64,000 nucleotides of DNA from Megascapheus bottae (lineage: Eukaryota > Chordata > Mammalia > Rodentia > Geomyidae): contig JANJXV010000024.1 of NCBI GenBank assembly GCA_024803745.1, forward strand, positions 14,458,427 through 14,522,426, given 5' to 3'. Shown here piece by piece: positions 35,541 through 46,727 of this stretch (positions are counted from its first letter, which is position 1; each line of letters starts with the position of its first letter). A model generated the notes under the pieces. That model had not been told where the DNA came from, did not search any database, and worked only from the letters and a program-made list of their open reading frames with translations. The position numbers and the translations under genes are program-made.

Positions 35541-35879
35541 GGTTTTTGAAAACGTTTTTATTTCCTCAGAAGGAGTTGCAAAAAAACAGTACCTCTGTCC
35601 CCTTCATTCAGATTGACTCTGTTGTGACATCTGAACATTATCAGACCCAGGAACAAGCTAATTATTTTGAATAATTATAGACATAGATTTTAAGCCTTTT
35701 TTGCATGCACTTATTTTCATGACATGATTCTGTGACATTTTATCACACTATCCAGATAGAAAACATGCCTAGGACCACAAAGAAACTTCCCATGTCCATC
35801 TTCTCCTTCTCTTTCCTTATCCTGTAGCAATCATTGTCTTTCCCCAAGCTCTATTATTTTATAATATTGGTTTAATTAT
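35541..35879. other. AT-rich noncoding sequence
   Basis: I see nothing recognisable between the LINE-1 fragment and the following LTR. Confidence 0.5.
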
Positions 35880-36245
35880 ACGAGTTCGGGGTTGAATTGT
35901 GTTCTCAAGTAAGATATGTTGGGATCTCATGCCCATTACTTCAGAATGTGGTCCTACTTGGAGATAGTTTTCTATGCTAGAGGAGATACAATTAAAGTGT
36001 GTGGACTTTATTGTACAACTAGTGTCCTTATCCCAGAAGAGGAAATTTGGGGATAGATGGACACACAATGAGTGTGTACATACACAGTGAATGCCATAGA
36101 AACGTGAAGGAGAGATCAGGATAATGCTTCTATAAACCATTCACTAGAAACTAGGGGAGAGGCTAGATTTTCTTTATGATTTCTATAGGAGTCAACCCTG
36201 TTGACTTCTTTATGTTGGGCTTCCAGCCTCTACAACAACAAAACA
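35880..36245 (+). mobile_element. MLT1-like MaLR solitary LTR, sense
   Basis: The ordered phrases 'ggttgaattgtgttctcaag', 'cagaatgtggtcctacttgg', 'gtgtccttatcccagaagag', 'gagatcaggataatgcttct' and 'ggcttccagcctctacaac' follow the MLT1 class of mammalian apparent LTR retrotransposons. No internal retroviral region accompanies it, so it is a solitary LTR or remnant. It is old and carries no coding capacity. Confidence 0.75.
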
Positions 36246-38985
36246 CTAAATGATTTGTTTAAACAAACCCGTACTCATCTAACAAGTTGACATCCTATGC
36301 CTGTATACATCATATGTCTGTATATATAATGCACTTTTAAACAATAGCTGCTTAAAAATTAGCTCCTAAAATGCCTGAGATTTTTCTGGAGCTGATAGAA
36401 GCTTGCTCTAGACCACAATTACAAGTAAGGATCACGATGAAAACATAGGAGAGATTAGAAACTGAAATTAGTTGCCAGGTGTAGAATGGAGAACTATTGC
36501 TACAGAAATGACCAAGAGGGATTAAGACCCATTTCTTTGCCCACAACCAAGATTCTCCATATTTCCCCCTATTCTTGGACCTAATAGGGATTCTGCTGGC
36601 AAAACAGAAGGAGGTTTATAGTCCAGAGAAGAGAACAGAAGGGTAGGTGTGGAACGGAGAGGCAACAGCTTAATATCCAAACACAATGGACTATGTAGAC
36701 TCTTCTAGAGATTTTTTAGTCCCTCCTATTTATCTCAAGTATCATTGTGGGGCTTCCTTTAGTCTATGACGCTATTTAGCCAAGGAAGCATAAATCTGGC
36801 TACTTATATTTTATAACAAATTTTAATAGATTTATCACATCTACCTTTTGACAGTCTTATCATTTCTTATTTTTTTTAGCCCATAATGTTAAAAAAGAAG
36901 TATACCTCATTTTGCGTCTTGCATTTTCATGAGTGGATTGATTGTTTTCTCAAGAAGTTTTCTCAATTTGTTAAGAAAAAAGTGTGGGAAAGTAGGATTT
37001 GGCATGTGAAGATTTAATTTACAGAAAGATAACTTTTCAGGAACATATATATTCTTTAAATACAGTCTCCCTTGTGATAAATCTACAAATCCATCATTCC
37101 CCTTCAAAAGAAAAGCAACTTCTTAAATAGGCTTCTAGTGCCAGGAAAGGATTAATTCACTCAATCACAGGCTGGCTCCCTGTGTGGGTTAATTCTCTTC
37201 TTGCTAAGTAGCTGCAGATGAGTAAAATTGCTCTTCTCAGCTCCCAGAACTAGCCCAATATCTCTTCTGCAGCCTCTGAGCACAGTTCAATCCCCCAGCA
37301 CATTCACACTAATGATGCAAACCACTACTGCAGCATCTGTGCTGATGACTTTTGGACTCACCAGTGAAAGGAATTTCCAACCTGGGTAAAGCATATTTGA
37401 TGGAGCTAACATCTTTCTTTCTGCAAGCTGACCATATTCCACTGCTATCTGGAGAAACTAATATCAAGCTTGTCTCTTAAACCTCCCCACACCACACATC
37501 CCATTATAAATGTAATATATGCTTCTTGCAGAGAGTGAGGCTATGTGGCCTAAGCTTAGCAAGAAAAGAAGTCAAAACCAAAAGGATGAGGTGTTACACC
37601 CTCCCCCATAGAAATGTATAAGCAAAACTTGATTTTAATAACTTCTTTTCTCTGACCTAGGCCCGTCTGGGAACCTAGAACTACTTGCATACACAGTATG
37701 GGACAGTCCTAAGTCCAGCCAGAGTTGCTGACTTCCTCTTTCTCCATTCTACCAGATTGCAGGTCTTGGCTCATTCAGTTTTGAAGTCTAGCTAACTAAC
37801 CAAAGGCGGATGCAGTTAACTATTAAACCACGGTTCACACTGAGGAACTGGAATGAAAATCACCAGCAAGAATGCATGGGCAAAACCGGAGCCCAGACAA
37901 CAGCCAAGAGGTAAATCATCACCTTGAGTAATAACATCCACACTTCTGAGAGGTATCTAGAGTGACTGGGTTCTAGGAAACAAGGGACTGAGTGTACCCC
38001 CTCTCTTTTTTCAGGATTCCAGTTTGAGCTTTTAAGCTGCCTCACCTGCTGGACCCAGGACTTTCCTCCTTCATCTCCTCTCACCATCTTCTACCCCCAA
38101 CTGGACTGGCAGGTACATTAACATTTCAATCAGTGCTTTTCTCCATCCAGAGACCTGGCATTCATATGCAGAACTTCTGTCAAAACTGGATTTGAGGTGT
38201 CCCTTTAGACCAATCTGGCTCTGACTTTGAAGCAGAGATGGGGGGAGATGACAATTAATATGATTTTTTTTGGATCTGTAAGTAGCTCCTGTTCTGTACA
38301 ACAAGAAATTGAGAGATGGCACAGTAGCAGTTATTTGAATTTAGTCCTGGGTTCTAGTATCAGATCTGTCCTTTACCCCCAATGTGTGACCTTAGGCATT
38401 TCTACCCATCTGTGTGAAAATAGCAGTCGTGTCATTGAGTGCAGTGCCCCCTTCACCTTGGTCCTTGGGTCTGACGGAGAATTCAGGCATGAGGTGAAAG
38501 AAATGGCAGAGAGGGAGATTTCTACATGGTGTGGTACCATAGAAAGATGGGCCCTTTGGTGTATCTTCAGCTATCTCCGGAGTATGGACTTGAGCATTAT
38601 GTTTAAATAGAAGAATTAGGAGAGGGGACAGTTGTGTGCCCAGTTGTAAGAGTGTTAGTTACACCTGTAACAAGTGTGGCTTGGCACATGGGATCAGGAT
38701 CTCTTTTATTTCCTTGTTATCTCTGTCCTTACTTGAGAGGGGCAATCTTGTTCTGAGGAGATGATTGCTGCAGCTCACCTGTACAGCTTGGTCATTATAG
38801 ATATTTATCCTCATTTGGGGTGGTCTGTTCTGCAAGGCTCTCCTTAGGAAATGGTCTTAGTTTCTAGTTAGAATGATGTTATTGATCAGTCTTGTCTTTT
38901 TCTGGAACCCCAGGTAATTGGAAAGTGACTGTGGGGAAAGAAAATGGAGGCAGAGATGCCAGGCTTTTCTCCTGATTTTTCTTTC
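36246..38985. other. AT-rich noncoding sequence
   Basis: Unique-looking. A weak MIR-like phrase lies near 38335-38420 ('aatgtgtgaccttaggcatt'). The 127-codon forward frame at 38227-38610 covers that phrase and has no recognisable domain. Confidence 0.4.
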
Positions 38986-38989
38986 TTTT

Positions 38990-39095
38990 TTTTTTCTTTT
39001 TTAAGATTGGAGACTGGAGATCAGAACTCACTTGATAACTGATGCTTCTGCTCAATGGCTAGCACTCTCCCAGTTAAGCCATGCCCCTAACCCCT
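38990..39095 (-). mobile_element. ID-like SINE fragment, antisense
   Basis: A T-rich run leads into 'gagatcagaactcacttgat' and 'ctagcactctcccagttaag', resembling the antisense ID unit. Diverged. Confidence 0.4.
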
Positions 39096-39123
39096 CTTCT
39101 GCTTTAAATATGGCTAGTTTGGC

Positions 39124-39335
39124 CCAGTACCAATGACACATGCTTGTAATGCTAACCACTCAGAAGGCTGAGATCAGAGGATCATGGTGCAAGGCCAGTA
39201 TAGGCAGAACAGTCCCTGAGATATCACCAAATTGCTGGCCTAGTGGCATGGCTCAAGTGGTAAAGTACCAGCTGAGTAAGCAAGTTGAGCAAGAGATTTA
39301 GGCTCTGAGTTCAATCCATAGTATGGACAATTATT
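39124..39335 (+). mobile_element. B1-ID composite SINE, sense
   Basis: B1-like start ('acatgcttgtaatgctaacc', 'ctcagaaggctgagatcaga') followed by an ID-like unit ('ggctcaagtggtaaagtacc', 'gagttcaatccatag'). Moderately diverged. Confidence 0.75.
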
Positions 39336-39372
39336 ATTATTTTGTTGCCTAATTTAAAACTATTCCTCTTCA

Positions 39373-39601
39373 GGGCCGGGAGTTTGGCCTAGTGGTTAAA
39401 GTGCTTGCCTAGCATGCACGAAGACCCGGGTTCGATTCCTTGGTACCACATACATAGAAAAAAGCTGGAAGTGGTGCTGAGGTGCAAGTGGTAGAGCTCT
39501 AGCCTTGAGAAAGTCCAAGGACAGTGCTCAGGCCCTGAGCTCAAGCCCAGGACTGGCAAAAAAAAAAAAAACAACAAAAAAAAAAACAAAAACAAAACAA
39601 A
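39373..39601 (+). mobile_element. dimeric ID-like SINE, young copy with 17-bp target-site duplication
   Basis: Both ID-like units are intact. The first has the A-box region 'ggcctagtggttaaagtgct' and a textbook B box 'gggttcgattcc'. The second has 'caagtggtagagctctagcc'. The A-rich tail is over 40 bases (39558-39605). The 17-mer 'aaaactattcctcttca' is repeated perfectly at 39356-39372 and 39602-39618. The perfect duplication and long tail mark this as one of the most recent insertions in the window. Confidence 0.95.
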
Positions 39602-40072
39602 AAAACTATTCCTCTTCAAAAATCCCTTCTCTATTGGGCTACCAAGCTTGTGTGGAGATGATAATGACCAACAACTCCAAACTTCCCTACTTCATTTAGT
39701 CTCCCCACTCTTTGATGACCACCTTGTGTTTTTTCCAGTTCTCATAGGAAGGAGGAGTAAAGAAAAGGCTCATTCTCATTGTTGCAAAGCAGGTAGAAAA
39801 GAGTGTATTTGCCATTGTGAGGCAGTCAGTTCCTAACTTGCACTCTTCTTTTGTATCGTTATTCAACTATCATTTTCTTAGTGAAGTGACTGGTGGTTAT
39901 TCTATCAGAATTTAAACACTTTTATTATGGTTCATTTTAGGGTACAGCTTTGGGTGGCAAGTATTACTATGAAAACTGGTTAAAGGTATTTATGGATGTG
40001 TCTTTGTAGGAGTTTCCAGAGAGGGTTGGTGTGGGTCAACTTGGGAAAGATCCATTCTTTTTATGTTTCTTT

Positions 40073-40325
40073 TCTTTTTTTTTTTTTTTGGAAGTGCTGG
40101 GCCTTGAACTCTGGGCCTGGATGCTATCCATGAATTCCCTTTCCTCAAGGCTAGCATTCTACCACTTGAGTTACCACTCCACTTCTAGCTTTTTCTATGA
40201 TTAACTGGAAATAAGAGTCTCACTGACTTTCCTGGCATGGGTTAGCTTCTGTGATAACTCATATTACAGAATCTCTGCTCTCGGTCTCCTGAGTAGCTAG
40301 GATTACAGGCAAGAGCCATCAGCTC
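40073..40325 (-). mobile_element. B1-ID composite SINE, antisense
   Basis: A T14 run (complement of the A tail) leads into the antisense ID half ('cttgaactctgggcctggat', 'ctaccacttgagttaccact') and the B1 half ('cctgagtagctaggattaca'). Confidence 0.9.
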
Positions 40326-40570
40326 CTATCTCCAAAGATCCATTTTTATTGTGTGCCCCATTCTCTCCATTATTAGGGGGCCAGATGGAGCAAAAAGACA
40401 ATTTCCTCTTTTTCAGAGCTGGGGTGCAGTCTTCCACTATTCTTAGACATTCACTTTTCAGTTTTTGGATGAAAAATTGGGTCCCAGCCATGTCCTGGGC
40501 TCTCAGGTCATCAATCTTAGCCCGAGTTGTACTGTCTCTCATTCCAGGCCTTTAGTTTTGGGCTGAGGAA
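40303..40570 (-). pseudogene. unassigned protein-like frame, possible processed pseudogene fragment
   Basis: On the minus strand, a 79-codon frame runs from 40542 to 40303 and has a protein-like composition, with segments such as 'AKIDDLRAQDMAGTQFFIQK' and 'KSECLRIVEDC'. It is followed downstream by an 'aataaaa'-type hexamer region (about 40345, complement strand), and then by the 5' end of the SINE at 40073-40325. Its last codons overlap the SINE. I do not recognise the protein. It could be a retrocopy fragment, a real exon end or chance. Confidence 0.25.
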
Positions 40571-40899
40571 TGGCTTCCCCTCTAGCTTGAAGATGGTCTG
40601 TCATGGGACTTCTTACCCTCCATAATCACATTAGCCAGTTTCCTAATAAGTTTTCCCTCATAACTCATATAATTTAGATGTCTAGTTGGTTCTCTCTCTG
40701 GAAAACCTTGATTAATGCTCTTGTCTTATTATTTTTTTCTCTTTAGCATTAATCATGAATACAATACATACTTTTCTACCTCACATCAACTAGAATTGAA
40801 GTTCCAGGAAGATGGACATTTTTGACTGTTCACTACCTCATTGTGCATCACCTTCTACTCCATTTTCTGCCCAACTGCCATCTTGACCTTGTCATTTTG
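40571..40899. other. noncoding sequence
   Basis: Nothing recognisable between the unassigned frame and the L2 fragment. Confidence 0.45.
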
Positions 40900-41280
40900 C
40901 TGCTTTCTACTAAAGGGTCTTTGCATATGTCTTTCCTTCTGTCGGGGAAGTTACCCTCTTCCTTTTGCTTGGTTAGCTCTTTTGTGTGCCAACTGAAGCC
41001 TGGCTGCTTTGGGAATATCTTCTCATAGTCTAGCCAAGTGTTAGTTTCTTAGTTATGTTGTAAAATAGGAACATCCTCACCATCCTTTATGTCACTTTGC
41101 ATTACACACCCATACTTGTGATCTTTCTAAAAATGAATACAATTTTCTCCATTATACTAAGAGCTCCCAAGAGTATGGACTATGTAAATTTTGTTCACCA
41201 TTGTGTCCCTTGAGTCTAGCAGAGTTCCTGGCACCGAGAAAATTGTAAGACATATTTAAAAATGAGCAACTGAATACAAA
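40900..41280 (+). mobile_element. L2 LINE 3' end, sense
   Basis: The stretch follows the 3' end of the ancient L2 element. It has 'gggtctttgcatatgtcttt', a 'gagctcccaagagtatggac' region, then 'gtgtcccttgagtctagcag', 'agttcctggcaccgagaaaa' and an A-rich end. It is heavily diverged, as expected for L2, and not coding. Confidence 0.65.
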
Positions 41281-41284
41281 TTGT

Positions 41285-41458
41285 AATATATGCCATGAAA
41301 GAAATGACCAAGAGTGCAAAAAATAGAAAAGATAGCTAATTGGGAGTCTCAGGCAACCCTTCCTAAAGAGGTGACATTTCCTCAGTTCTGAAATGACGAG
41401 GAGCCAGTCATGAGGAAGCAGAGAAATGTATCTCTAGGCAAAGTCCATGAAGTGGAAA

Positions 41459-41515
<57 letters not shown>

Positions 41516-41589
41516 CCAGGATGAGTTTGGATACATATATCAAGTGAGGACTGAACAGATCATGTAGGGTTTGTTGGTCATGAGAAGAT
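41285..41589 (+). repeat. ancient interspersed repeat, first part, with (TG)n
   Basis: The text 'aaagaggtgacatttcctca', then 'ggagccagtcatgaggaagc', then 'cagatcatgtagggtttgtt' runs in the same order as the copies at 49.4-50.5 kb. A (GT)n microsatellite occupies 41461-41513. The element continues after the LINE-1 insertion, at 42112. Family uncertain. Confidence 0.5.
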
Positions 41590-41602
41590 ATTTGTATTTT
41601 TT

Positions 41603-42098
41603 GACTACTTTTATTATTATTATTTCCCCCAGTCCTGGGCTTGAGCTCAGGGCCTGAGCACTGTCCTTGGACTTTCTTAAGGCTAGAGCTCTACCACTTG
41701 AGCCTCAGCACCACTTCTGGCTTTTTTCTATGTATGTGGTATCAAGGAATCGAACCCGGGTCTTCATGCATGCTAGGCAAGCACTTTAACCACTAGGCCA
41801 AACTCCCGGCCCCTACTTTCATTATTTTTAAGTAGTTGTACAAAGGATTTCCACTGAACAAAGCTATTATGAATATAGTAGTGCATGTTGATCAATATTG
41901 TCCTTTTCAACATTCTCACCCATTCTTCCCAACCCATCCCTTTCCTTCCTTTTCTTAATTTTTAGGTTATATATTGATTTTTTTTGCCATTTGGCAAAGC
42001 AGTTTAGGAACATAGTGTTTTATCCCTTCTCCATTTGTTTTATTCCTTCACCATCATTAACCCTCTCTGATACAACTCCCCACCCCATCCTCCAAGAC
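41603..42098 (-). mobile_element. older-subfamily LINE-1 3' end, antisense, hosting a SINE
   Basis: Outside the SINE at 41619-41812, the insertion reads 'aagtagttgtacaaaggatt', 'gttgatcaatattgtccttt', 'cattctcacccattcttccc', the wording of the LINE-1 3' UTR at 59.7 kb. The 13-mer 'atttgtatttttt' lies at 41590-41602 and 42099-42111, and the ancient repeat resumes across this junction. Confidence 0.8.
41619..41812 (-). mobile_element. dimeric ID-like SINE, antisense, nested in LINE-1
   Basis: Full-length antisense dimer ('gagctcagggcctgagcact', 'aaggaatcgaacccgggtct', 'ctaggcaagcactttaacca'). The flanking 14-mers 'ctacttttattatt' (41605-41618) and 'ctactttcattatt' (41813-41826) match at 13 of 14 positions, placing the SINE inside the LINE-1 insertion. 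Confidence 0.95.
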
Positions 42099-42111
42099 AT
42101 TTGTATTTTTT

Positions 42112-42720
42112 TTTGAAATGCAAAAGGCACATCCTGTTGGTATGTAATTTCTATAGACGTAATAGATGGGAGGGTATAAGAGCAGAAGCTTGGGTCATCA
42201 GTGAGGAGACCACTGTAGCCACCCAAGTGAAAGAGGCCAATCATGGATCTGTATGTCTTTGGGAAGGAATAGGGAAGACGTGAACGGAGTTGATGAGAGC
42301 AAAGAGACAACAGACCTGGGGTAACAGATCAAATTAGAGGCAGAAAAATCTTCAATAAAGAGGAGGTTTTGTTGCCTTGTTTAAGCAGTTATGGGGCTCA
42401 TGATTCCATTTATAGAGTTGGAGAAGACTCCAATATTGGCTTTTTTAACTATGAGATACTTGTGAGATATCCACATGGGATGCTTCAAGCAGACAATTGT
42501 ATGTGAGAGTCTGGAGCTCAGAGGAGTAGTGTGAATTGTAGAGCTAAATTTGGGGGCCATCAAATTATGGGTGATATTTAAAGCAGTAGGGATGTATATA
42601 ATCACCCAAGCAGAATGCAGAGAGAGGATTGTGGAAGACTGATTCCTAGGAGGTGCTAGCACTTGCATAGTTAGTGAAGAGGCCACACAGAAAAGAAGAC
42701 TGAGAAACAGAGGGGGGAAA
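42112..42720 (+). repeat. ancient interspersed repeat, second part
   Basis: Continues the element interrupted at 41590. The text 'cttgggtcatcagtgaggag', 'ccacccaagtgaaagaggcc', 'gtgagatatccacatgggat', 'gagtctggagctcagaggag' and 'tataatcacccaagcagaat' is in the order expected for a several-hundred-base ancient mammalian repeat. No coding capacity. Confidence 0.5.
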
Positions 42721-42727
42721 CACAGGG

Positions 42728-42882
42728 CAAGACTGGGACTGTGGCCTAGTGGTAGAGTGCTTGCCTAGCATAGAAGCTGGAAGTGGTTCTGTGGCTCAAG
42801 TTACAGAGTACTAGACTTGAGAAAGCGCAAGGATAGTGCCCAGGCCATGAATTGAAGCCCCAGGTGTGGCTAAGAAAAAAAT
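42728..42882 (+). mobile_element. dimeric ID-like SINE with internal deletion, sense
   Basis: The A-box part of unit one ('ggcctagtggtagagtgctt') joins directly to unit two ('agaagctggaagtggttctg'), so the B-box part of unit one is missing. Ends in 'gaattgaagccccaggtgtg' and an A-rich tail. Confidence 0.8.
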
Positions 42883-42889
42883 AACCAGA

Positions 42890-43018
42890 GCAAAAAGGGC
42901 AAGAGTTATGCTCAAGTGTAATATGCCTGCCTAGAGAAAAACTTTTAGTTCAAATATCAGTACCACCAAAGGATAATAATAATGATGATGACAGTTATAA
43001 TAATAATAATAATAATGA
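42890..43018 (+). repeat. ID-like fragment and (TAA)n
   Basis: A weak ID-like stretch ('gttatgctcaagtgtaatat', 'gttcaaatatcagtacc') is followed by an impure TAA/TGA repeat at about 42975-43016. Confidence 0.4.
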
Positions 43019-45369
43019 CAAAATGGTAACATTTTCTGTAGATATATTTTATCACACATGGGAAGTAATACTTCGTATGACTTAAAATACTGATATAGAA
43101 GAATGTATTAACATTCTCAATAGCTCAACATGGAAAGATTGAAGGAACATGGGCTGGGCGAAAGTCCATCTGATGATGATGGACTTTGAAGAGAAGAACC
43201 TGTACAAACTCCATGAGAAACATCAGGATAGAGCAGGGCCACTGGCCACTTTGACCCAGAGAGTTAACATGGCTTTATCTGTCTCCGCTACAATAGTGGA
43301 TTCTTTCAACTCCAGTGGAAACTCCTCTGGCCCATGGCTGCTGTCTACCCAGGCTACCTGAAGGCCTAGGTTGCAGGAGCAGGTGAAGCAGAGGCCCCGT
43401 GGGAGAAAGCATATGACTCTATACCTGGGCCCTGAGTCTGATGGTCGTGTCTGTGTATTCAGAAAACCAAATAAGCAGTGGCTTTTCTTACTATAAGAAC
43501 ATTTATGTATTTTCTGTTCTATAATATCTACAATGTTCTATAATGCCAACTTTGAATACAATACTTTCTATTGATTTCCAGAGATCCAGGAGCCTTTGGG
43601 AGCTAGTATTAAATAGTTGGGAGGGTGTGGATGTCCTAGAGATAGATGTTGATAATGGATATACAACTATGTGAATATACTTGATGCCATTGAGATGTAA
43701 ACTTATTAAAGAAAAGCTCAGCTTGTAAATTGGTTCCAGAGAGAGGATAGGGAGAGCTGGGTTGGGCAAGAGTGAGGGGCACATCTCTTGCTGTGGTAAG
43801 GGAACTAACTTTATTCTAATGTGCTGTGAGTTTTCAAGTAGAGGAGAGGTATGGTTGCATATTGGTTTGGATAGACTCTTTCATTCTGAGAGACAGGAAA
43901 AGGATAGGAAGGGGATCTAATCTGAGATATTCATAGTGAGTATGACTAAACTGGTGATACTTTGACGTGGTGCAGCTATAAAAGGCAAGGTAGATAATCT
44001 TACTCAACTGTGCTGTATTGCTCTTCCAGATGCATTCTACACATTATCTCCTGCGGTTCTCATAAGACTGGAGAGGAGAGTTTCTATTCCCCAGTTCACA
44101 ATGGGAACAATGGGAAATAGAGGTTTCATGAATGAACTCAATCACAGAACTGAGTTTACAGTTTGTTAAGTAGGGAAGATTCCCTGCAAATAAATATAGG
44201 TTATTAAGCTGAACTCAGAAAGACAAAAAAAAATCGCATTTTTTCTCCTGTACAGAATCTATACCATATATATACACATGCACACCCATGAAAGTTTCTT
44301 ATAAGAGAGTAAGGGGATGCTTCAATCCAAAAATTATATATATATATGGAAATATCAAAATAAAATCTCTTTGCACAATTAATATATGCTAAAAGTAGAA
44401 GAAAAGAAATGTGGGTTATTTTGGCTCCAGAACCTTCTATCTTGGCTCCCTTGTTACACTGCAGTATTCCTGACTGGCCAGTTCATAATGGTGCCAAGAC
44501 AAGGGTCCATGATGGGGAGCAGAACAGGTGAGTGGTGATATGAGTTAGAGACTGGGGGCAGAGAAGGCAGGTAGACAACTCAGTGTCAGTCTTTCCCAGC
44601 TCATAGACTATGGAAAATAAGGCCTGGGAAGGCTGTGAGGCAAGGGACACAGCTAGTTCTGATGGGTCGACTCAAGGCATAAGGGACATTGTCCTGCTTT
44701 TACTGCCATCAGATTACCATGAAAGGTCTGGGGTATGAAGAGCCCAGTAAGATGACTCTTGCATCTTTTCTTTTACTTTTCAGATACATTCATCTGGGGG
44801 TGGGAGGGCATTTGATAGAGTTCTGATCTTCTGGAGTGAAACTTGCTTGAACCATGAGGGTTCCCATGGCTTCATGGGCCAAAATACATAATTCTGAGCA
44901 AGTTATATGTGCAGAGTGTTGATTGACAATGGCAGATTTGGAGGTCTAAAGTCACCAGGTGAAATCCATACACAAAGTTGACTGTAATACTTGTTAGAAG
45001 TCTTTCTTAGACGGAACTCCGTTCTATAGCATCAGAGCTGCAACTAAGAGCATACACAAGAACAGATAAGAGTCCCATAAGCTGCTGAAAACACCCATGA
45101 GAAGGTCTTGTCAGCATTCCTTCTCTCCATACTGGAAATCCTGAGCAGCTATGACTGCCCAGCCTGCTCTCATCCCTCACTGCCATCTGTTCAACACTCC
45201 CAGCCCAGACCCTGGAGTAAAAGGTTCACACCTGGGTCTCATGGAGTCAGGATCTGAACAATACCTTGCTAGGAGCACAGCAGTCTATTTACTTGTCTTT
45301 TCACCAATTCTTGATGGAAGTAGGAGAGATATTTCTTAATCTCTCATTTTTTATAGGTGAAAAATCCAC
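43019..45369. other. AT-rich noncoding sequence; MIR fragment and one curious frame
   Basis: Positions 44020-44170 contain an antisense MIR-like phrase ('cattatctcctgcggttctc', 'gaaatagaggtttcatgaat'). A 70-codon forward frame at 43149-43361 ('DFEEKNLYKLHEKHQDRAGP') has protein-like composition but no family I recognise. Nothing else stands out. Confidence 0.4.
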
Positions 45370-46600
45370 GCCTCCCCCCACCAAAACAAACAACCCAGGC
45401 TTAGAAAAGATGCTCAACAACATTCCTCACCAAGGAAAAGCAGATCAACATCACTGTGCCATGGTGATGTGTGTAAGAACCTTTGAGAAACAACGAGTGT
45501 TGACCCCAATATGAGGAACTTGGAGCTCTAGGCTCTGGGGTGGAAATGAATGCACAGTGGTGCAGTTGCAGTGGAAAATGGTCGGGGTTAAAGTGTTAAA
45601 TGTGGCACAGTTACACGACCCAGCCATTGCACTCCTAGAGATATATCTAAAAGAATGAAAGGCAGGGAATTCATGGTAGGTACTTGAATATCAATATTGG
45701 TAGCAGGATTACTCACACCTTCCCAGCATTACTCACCGCCCAAATGTGAATTGACGAATCAGTCAATAGGGTATATTTATATACTTACAGTGGAATAGTA
45801 TTCATCCAGGAAAGGGATAAGATTTGGAGATATACCCCAACATGTATAGGCTTTGAAAATACTAAGTAGAATAAACTAGAAAAGAAAGGACAAGAAAAGG
45901 ATGATTATATCTCTATGAGGTACCTAGAATAGGAAAATTTATAGAAAGAGAAAATAGAACCAGAGACTAGGAAAGTCATTGTTTATTGGGTCTAGAGGTT
46001 TTGTTAGAAATGATGAAAAGAACCAGCAGAATGGCTCATGCCTGTAGTCCTAGCTTCTCAGGAGGCTGAGATTTAAGGATCACTGTTCAAAGCCAGCCTG
46101 GGTACTAAAGAATGTGAGAGTCTTATCTCCAATTAACCACTAGAAAATGGGAAGTGGGGCTGTGGCTCAAGTGTTAGGATGGTAGCCTTGTGCTGAAGAG
46201 CTCCAGGACAGCACCCAGGCCCAGAGTTCAAGCCCCACACCCACAAAAAGAAAGGAAAAAAGGAAGGAAGGATTAAAAGAGCCGGGCTAGGTGGCTCATG
46301 CCTGTAATCCTAGCTACTCAGGAGGCTGAGATCTGAGGATCAAGGTTCAGAGCCAGCCTGGCACTAAAAGTCCATGAGATACTTATCTCCAATTAATCAC
46401 CAGAAAGCGGGAAGTGACTCTGTGGTTCCAGGGGTAAGGCAGCAGCCTTGAGCTGAAGAGCTCAGGGACAACACCCAGGCCCAGTATTCAAGTCCCACAA
46501 CTGACAAAATAATAGAAATGATGAAAAGTTTTTAGTATTGGTATTGGTGATGGCTATAAAACTTTGTGAATATACTTACACTGAATTAGATACTTAGAGA
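45370..46600 (+). mobile_element. old LINE-1 ORF2 end and 3' UTR, sense, hosting two SINEs
   Basis: The order 'agaaaagatgctcaacaaca', 'acccagccattgcactccta', 'gcccaaatgtgaattgacga', 'cagtggaatagtattcatcc' and, after the SINEs, 'ggtgatggctataaaacttt' and 'gtgaatatacttacactgaa' follows ORF2's end and 3' UTR of an ancient LINE-1. Frames are broken throughout. Confidence 0.75.
46021..46512 (+). mobile_element. two tandem B1-ID SINEs within one target-site duplication
   Basis: Copy one spans about 46021-46274 including its tail. Copy two spans about 46275-46512. Both are full-length sense composites ('ggctcatgcctgtaatccta', 'gttcaagccccacacccac'). A single 16-mer 'tagaaatgatgaaaag' flanks the pair at 46005-46020 and 46513-46528. 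No duplication separates the two copies beyond the A/G-rich tail. Confidence 0.9.
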
Positions 46601-46655
46601 TGGTGAAAGGAAAGAGATATGCACATACATACACACATGTATTATTATCACACAG

Positions 46656-46661
46656 CACACA

Positions 46662-46723
<62 letters not shown>
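46656..46723 (+). repeat. (CA)n microsatellite
   Basis: Pure CA from about 46669 to 46723, with a slightly impure lead-in. Confidence 0.97.

Positions 46724-46727
<4 letters not shown>

Noticed and set aside
35880..36245. Possible intact endogenous retrovirus
   Set aside because: Only a solitary MLT1-like LTR is present; no internal coding region lies on either side.
39373..39460. Possible tRNA gene (A-box and B-box motifs)
   Set aside because: The promoter boxes belong to the first unit of a dimeric tRNA-derived SINE with a poly-A tail and target-site duplication. I did not see a tRNA cloverleaf.
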